Source: an uncultured Desulfovibrionaceae bacterium
GTDB taxonomy: Bacteria; Desulfobacterota; Desulfovibrionia; Desulfovibrionales; Desulfovibrionaceae
Reading direction: 5' to 3'
Assembly: GCA_947074125.1 (NCBI GenBank)
Contig: CAMTOM010000002.1
Location: forward strand, 1-18,164
DNA length: 18,164 bases
The translations under genes were made by a program, and so were the position numbers. Positions 14,135 to 18,164 of this stretch are shown one piece after another; position 1 is the stretch's first letter; each line of letters starts with the position of its first letter. The notes under the pieces are model-generated. The model had not been told where the DNA came from, did no database searches, and saw nothing but the letters and a program-made list of their open reading frames with translations.

Positions 14135-16402
14135 ATGGCCACAAGGATTGGCGTCTATTTTGACCAGCAGAACATTGGCGGCGGACTGGATGTGGCGGCG
14201 ATGGCCGAACAGGTGCGCGGCAAATGGGGCGATCTTACTCCTGTAGTAAAAGTGATGCCTGTGCTGGCGGCGGCGGTGGAAGAAATTCAGGCGGATGTTG
14301 ATGCAGCAAAGCTTGATGGTGTGCTGGTGTGTGGTGCGAGCCCCCGTCGTGATTGGGATCAGTACCGCTTTTCTGGCGTACAGGTAGAGCGTGTCAACTT
14401 GCGTGAACAATGTGTGCAGGCATGCAAAACAGATGGTTCTGCTTCCTCTGCAACCTTACTTGCCCTGATGGCACAGGATTACGTGAATATGGGGGTGGTG
14501 AAACTTCAGAAATCTGAAGTACCAGAGCCTGCTGCTATTGCAGGTGTACGCCGTATTCTCGTTGTCGGTGGTGGCTGGACAGGCCTTACGGCTGCGGCTC
14601 AGGCTTCCCAGACAGGCTACGAAGTTGTTTTGGTGGAAAAGAGTCCTGCCCTTGGTGGCAAGGCTGTGAATATGCCACGTACCTCACCTCTGAAAGCCCC
14701 CTGGACGAGCATTCAGGATTCCGGTCTGGAAGCAAAAATTGCCGGAATCAAGAATGACGGAAATATTACTGTCCATACCAAGGCAACTGTCGCCAAGCTT
14801 GAAGGACAGCCCGGGGAGTTTACCGCAACAATTATGGTTGATGGGGCAGAGCAAACAATTCCTGTTGGTGCTGTCGTTCTGGCAACAGGATGGGTACCCA
14901 TGCAGGGAAGCTATCTTGAGTCTATGGGCTTGGGCAAACTGCCCCAGGTTACCCACATGGCTGAATTTGGCGTGATGCTGCGTGATGGTAATGTGAAAGC
15001 CCGCCGAGTTGCTTTTGTTCTGGATACAACTCTTGCTGAAGAGGAAGCTGCGGCGGCATATGCGCGCGCTGCAAATGATGAACAGCCCGAAGCGCCAGCA
15101 GCCAAAGCAGGCGAACAGGCTGAAGAAGAACTGGAAGGTCCGGTCTTTGTCAAAGAAGATCTGGAAAGCTATAAGCATCTGCGCTATTCCAATACCGTGA
15201 ATAGTGTGGCAGCCCTGCGCATGGCCAATGTCTTTTGTGACCAGAATAATGATGCTGTACAGGCCTTCATTATTTACAAAGATATGATGATTCCAGGCAT
15301 TCTTGAGCGCTTCTACAAAGAAAGCCAGAATCGCTTGGGAATCATGATGACAAAAGCCGATGTGACAGCTATCCAGGATGCTGGCAGTCATGTCTCTGTG
15401 TCATGTGAAAATACACTGCTCGGTCTGGATTTTGATCTTGATGTGGACATGGTTGTGCTGCCTACCGGTCTTGTGCCCACAACAGCAAAAGATGCCGTTA
15501 TGCAGTTTGCCTATCGTCAGGGTCCTGACTTCCCTGATCTGGAACTCTTTGACGGCTTTACTGACTCAAACTACATCTGCTTCCCTTACGAAACCCGTCG
15601 TACGGGCGTCTATGCTGCCGGATGCGTTCGCCAGCCCATGACAATGGATGCCTGTGAAGAAGATGCATATGGTGCAGTACTGAAAGCCATTCAGTGCGTT
15701 GAGTCAGCCGACCATGGTGTGGCTGTTCACCCACGTTCTGGTGATACCTCATATCCCGTATTCAATTTCGTACGCTGTACACAATGTAAACGCTGTACGG
15801 AAGAATGTCCTTTCGGGGCACTGGATGACGACGAAAAGGGTACTCCAAAACCCAATCCGGCACGCTGCCGCCGCTGTGGTACCTGTTTCGGTGCCTGCCC
15901 GGAACGTGTCATTTCCTTTGCCAACTATAATATTGACCAGATTGGCTCCATGATTCGCGAAGTACAGGTACCCAAGGACTTCCGCAAAGAAGGCCCACGT
16001 ATTCTTATCCTCGCCTGTGAAAATGATGCCTACCCCGCACTTGATATGGCGGGTATGCGCAACAAGCCATGGAGCCCTTATGCCCGCATTATTCCCGTTC
16101 GCTGCCTTGGCTCCGTCAATGCCATCTGGGTATCAGATGCCATGTCGAAAGGCTTCGATGGCGTAATGCTCCTGGGCTGTAAGTACGGTGATGACTATCA
16201 GTGCCACTTTATTAAAGGGTCTGAAATCTGTAACCGCCGCAAGGAAAATATCGCCGAAACGCTCAACCGTCTCGGTGTTGAACCTGAACGCGTGGATCAG
16301 TTTGAAGTGGCCATTGATGAATACGATAAGGTTCCTGGCATAATTGATGCCTTTGTGGCGCGTATTACCGCATTGGGCCCCAACCCGTTCAAGGGCATGT
16401 AG
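14135..16402 (+). CDS. qmoB: QmoB, HdrA/MvhD-like flavo-iron-sulfur subunit
   Basis: QmoB is the large soluble subunit of the Qmo complex. Its 755 residues hold an N-terminal region (1-130) like the start of HdrA, an FAD domain opening with RRILVVGGGWTGLTAAAQAS (139-158), two [4Fe-4S] motifs (Cys548, 551, 554, 558 and Cys578, 581, 584, 588), and a C-terminal MvhD-like domain from about 625 (RILILACENDAYPALDMAG, then VMLLGCKYGDDYQCHF). An insert around residues 300-335, rich in Glu and Ala, interrupts the FAD part. GGGAGG (14121-14126) overlaps the region of the qmoA stop and serves the ATG, so translation is tightly linked. MvhD domains elsewhere take part in electron transfer between hydrogenase and HdrA; here a role facing AprBA or QmoC is inferred. 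Confidence 0.96.
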   Translation: MATRIGVYFDQQNIGGGLDVAAMAEQVRGKWGDLTPVVKVMPVLAAAVEEIQADVDAAKLDGVLVCGASPRRDWDQYRFSGVQVERVNLREQCVQACKTDGSASSATLLALMAQDYVNMGVVKLQKSEVPEPAAIAGVRRILVVGGGWTGLTAAAQASQTGYEVVLVEKSPALGGKAVNMPRTSPLKAPWTSIQDSGLEAKIAGIKNDGNITVHTKATVAKLEGQPGEFTATIMVDGAEQTIPVGAVVLATGWVPMQGSYLESMGLGKLPQVTHMAEFGVMLRDGNVKARRVAFVLDTTLAEEEAAAAYARAANDEQPEAPAAKAGEQAEEELEGPVFVKEDLESYKHLRYSNTVNSVAALRMANVFCDQNNDAVQAFIIYKDMMIPGILERFYKESQNRLGIMMTKADVTAIQDAGSHVSVSCENTLLGLDFDLDVDMVVLPTGLVPTTAKDAVMQFAYRQGPDFPDLELFDGFTDSNYICFPYETRRTGVYAAGCVRQPMTMDACEEDAYGAVLKAIQCVESADHGVAVHPRSGDTSYPVFNFVRCTQCKRCTEECPFGALDDDEKGTPKPNPARCRRCGTCFGACPERVISFANYNIDQIGSMIREVQVPKDFRKEGPRILILACENDAYPALDMAGMRNKPWSPYARIIPVRCLGSVNAIWVSDAMSKGFDGVMLLGCKYGDDYQCHFIKGSEICNRRKENIAETLNRLGVEPERVDQFEVAIDEYDKVPGIIDAFVARITALGPNPFKGM

Positions 16403-16412
16403 GAGGAAGGAT

Positions 16413-17576
16413 ATGGCACAGGTAAAAATCACGCCGGATATGGAGTTCGTACGAGAGCTTCAGTGCGCCGGAGGGGAGTCGCTGAAAAAATGCTTTCAGT
16501 GTGCCACCTGTTCGGTGGCCTGCCCCGTTGCACCGGCCAATAATCCCTATCCCCGCAAAGAAATGGTGTGGGCTTCATGGGGATTGAAAGAGAAACTCCG
16601 TACAGATATTGACCTCTGGCTCTGTCACAACTGCGGCAATTGTGCGGACCTTTGTCCCCGTGGTGCGCGTCCGGCAGATATGATGTCTGCGGCTCGCAAT
16701 ATGGTCTACAAAGACCTGACACAACCTTCCATTATCGGTAAATGGATGAGTTCTGCTAAAGGTCTCCCCATACTCTTCGCCATCCCAGCCATTCTTTGGA
16801 TGCTGGTGTGGTGGATACGTACCGGCTTCAATGATGGACAGTGGTTCCCTCGCGCTGCCGATGGACGTATCGTGTTCGGGCAGGTCTTCTATGGTGACTA
16901 CACCATTGACCCCATCTTCATGATTACCTTCTTTGGAGCTTGTTTTATCCTGTATCGAGGAGTCATGCGCCTTTTTGAACTCTTCAAGCCAGAAGGCAAA
17001 CTCCTGATTATTGGCAAAACAAAACCATGGTTTATGCACGTGTATGATGTGATCGTAGAAGAAATCATTACACACAAAAAATTCTCCGATTGTGGTGAAG
17101 ATAAAGAAAATCGTAAAACTGCCCATATGGCTCTGTTTTACAGTTTTGTTGTCCTTGCTTTTGTTACGGCTGTTGTCGCTGCCGGTCACTGGGGCGGTAA
17201 GGTTATTCCTGCTATTAAACTCGAAACACCTATGCCGCTTATCTTCCCAGTCAAAATTCTGGCCAATATCGGTATGCTGATGCTGCTGTTTGGTCTCGCC
17301 GCTTTGACACTCCGCCGTATGAAATTGAATCCCAAGTATCAGGCGTCAAGTTTCTATGACTGGTATTTGCTGGGCATTATCTGGGCTGTGGCTGTCACAG
17401 GCATGCTGAGCCAGTGTTTCCGCCTGATGGATGCTATCAAGCCTGCCTTTGTAGTCTATTACTTCCATCTGGTTTTTGTGTGGATGCTCTTTGCCTATCT
17501 GCCTTGGTCAAAGCTTGGGCATTTCGTCTATAGGACAGCGGCTCTTGTGTATGTCCGCATGTATGGCAGAAGCTGA
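16413..17576 (+). CDS. qmoC: QmoC, membrane heme b / iron-sulfur subunit
   Basis: QmoC anchors the complex in the membrane and takes electrons from menaquinol. It is a fusion of HdrC-like and HdrE-like parts. The frame opens at 16344, but ATG 16413 (MAQVKITPDMEFVRELQC) has AGGAGG (16401-16406) at six bases and is the real start, giving 387 residues. Two [4Fe-4S] motifs are Cys27, 30, 33, 37 and Cys71, 74, 77, 81. From residue about 115 there are about six membrane helices, among them LPILFAIPAILWMLVWWI and LLGIIWAVAVTGMLS; histidines in GHWGG and YYFHLVFVW are candidates for heme ligands. It lies ten bases after the qmoB stop. Confidence 0.96.
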   Translation: MAQVKITPDMEFVRELQCAGGESLKKCFQCATCSVACPVAPANNPYPRKEMVWASWGLKEKLRTDIDLWLCHNCGNCADLCPRGARPADMMSAARNMVYKDLTQPSIIGKWMSSAKGLPILFAIPAILWMLVWWIRTGFNDGQWFPRAADGRIVFGQVFYGDYTIDPIFMITFFGACFILYRGVMRLFELFKPEGKLLIIGKTKPWFMHVYDVIVEEIITHKKFSDCGEDKENRKTAHMALFYSFVVLAFVTAVVAAGHWGGKVIPAIKLETPMPLIFPVKILANIGMLMLLFGLAALTLRRMKLNPKYQASSFYDWYLLGIIWAVAVTGMLSQCFRLMDAIKPAFVVYYFHLVFVWMLFAYLPWSKLGHFVYRTAALVYVRMYGRS

Positions 17577-17632
17577 GTGGCTTTTGTTCAGTATAACCAA
17601 TAATTTACCGCTTCTCAAAGGAGGAGGTAGAT

Positions 17633-18164
17633 ATGTCTGATACCGCTCGTAAAGTTTTTCCCACGGAGACCGTACTCGCTTTGGTCATGGTCAAAGTAGA
17701 TGCCGATGTTAAGGAAATAGCTGGATATATTACCGGTTCCTCACTGTCCTGTGATTGCCTGGCAACTGTTGTAGCCCCTATGGCCGGCGGCTGGCTCGCC
17801 CGCCTGTATCCTAAGTTTACCGATCTCGCCTGGGACGAAAATACTGCATGGGATGATTTCGTCAGACAGACAAAATCCAGCCTCGGTGACAATGTGTCCC
17901 TCGTGCCTATGGACGCCCGCCAACAAGCCCTCGTCGGCAAAGTAATCGGGAAACTGACTGATACCATGGCCGCTATGCAAGCTCAGACAGCAGAAGTCGT
18001 CAGCCTGCAAGCTAAAGTGGAAGAATTGACCCCATATCAAACCAAAGCCGCAGAACTGGATGCTAAATGCGCCCAGCTCGAAGAAAAAGTGAAAGGTCTG
18101 AATTCCGATATGGGTGGCTTGCGTAAACAGCTCATTCCTTTCCAAGGCAAAATGGCTGTGGATG
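17633..18164 (+). CDS. qmoD: QmoD-like accessory protein (partial, runs off the window)
   Basis: ATG 17633 follows AAAGGAGGAGG (17617-17627), a strong ribosome site, and the frame is open to the window end (177 complete codons). The protein begins MSDTARKVFPTETVLALVMV; residues about 110-160 (AAMQAQTAEVVSLQAKVEEL and onward) form a likely coiled coil. There is no signal peptide or membrane helix. A conserved hypothetical gene at this place, promoter-distal to qmoABC, is known in D. vulgaris and called qmoD; it matters for sulfate respiration and is found only in sulfate- or sulfite-metabolising bacteria. The identification rests mainly on position. The 56-base gap after qmoC has no terminator, so it belongs to the same transcript. 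Confidence 0.8.
   Translation, partial: MSDTARKVFPTETVLALVMVKVDADVKEIAGYITGSSLSCDCLATVVAPMAGGWLARLYPKFTDLAWDENTAWDDFVRQTKSSLGDNVSLVPMDARQQALVGKVIGKLTDTMAAMQAQTAEVVSLQAKVEELTPYQTKAAELDAKCAQLEEKVKGLNSDMGGLRKQLIPFQGKMAVD

Noticed and set aside
14684..15391. A 235-codon minus-strand frame inside qmoB
   Set aside because: Shadow of the qmoB coding frame, Phe/His/Cys-rich without domain features.
16575..17189. A 204-codon minus-strand frame inside qmoC
   Set aside because: Opposite the well-supported qmoC gene; no ribosome site and no recognisable sequence.
1..18164. Mobile elements, CRISPR arrays, tRNA genes or defence systems
   Set aside because: No transposase or integrase motifs, no regularly spaced repeats and no cloverleaf-like sequence were seen in any intergenic stretch.

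Overview
The window looks like chromosomal DNA from a sulfate-reducing member of the Desulfovibrionaceae or a close relative. The main evidence is an intact aprB-aprA pair (dissimilatory adenylylsulfate reductase) followed by qmoA-qmoB-qmoC and the start of a qmoD-like gene, in the order known from Desulfovibrio. Base composition by eye is moderate (mid-40s to about 50 % GC), lower than in D. vulgaris, and noncoding DNA is clearly AT-rich. I cannot name the species. I see no tRNA, rRNA, CRISPR array, transposase or prophage gene.

Layout. Positions 1-87 hold the likely 3' end of an unidentified gene. An AT-rich spacer leads to rimO (353-1642), the ribosomal protein S12 methylthiotransferase, which ends at a long perfect hairpin shared with a convergent four-gene operon. 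That operon (minus strand, 5734 down to 1720) encodes an AlgI-like membrane O-acyltransferase, a membrane-anchored SGNH/AlgX-like partner and two tandem paralogous secreted SH3-domain proteins; it has a good extended -10 promoter at 5816-5845. It probably modifies an exported polysaccharide. Next come a class I/II aminotransferase (minus) and, divergently, a small PEBP-like lipoprotein ending at a strong intrinsic terminator.

On the minus strand from 9723 to 7758 lies a fusion of a chorismate-mutase-like helical domain to an EPSP-synthase-like domain. It appears to have lost every catalytic residue I could align. A small coiled-coil gene overlaps its 3' end by 74 bases. The 453-base spacer between this gene and aprB is rich in structure: a near-perfect direct repeat enclosing two palindromes, two candidate aprBA promoters, a 9-bp inverted repeat spanning the -35/-10 region, and an intrinsic terminator in the aprB leader whose 3' arm has an alternative upstream partner.

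Function of the right half. AprBA reduces APS to sulfite and AMP. QmoABC is the membrane complex that passes electrons from the quinone pool toward AprBA, and QmoD is a small accessory protein known from the same operon. A strong terminator after aprA makes aprBA and qmoABCD probably separate transcription units. ATP sulfurylase (sat) is not in the window.

The strongest candidates for something new are the predicted attenuator and operator in the apr leader, and the EPSP-synthase-like pseudoenzyme with its overlapping small gene. All family names come from reading translations and recalled family motifs; no database search was possible.
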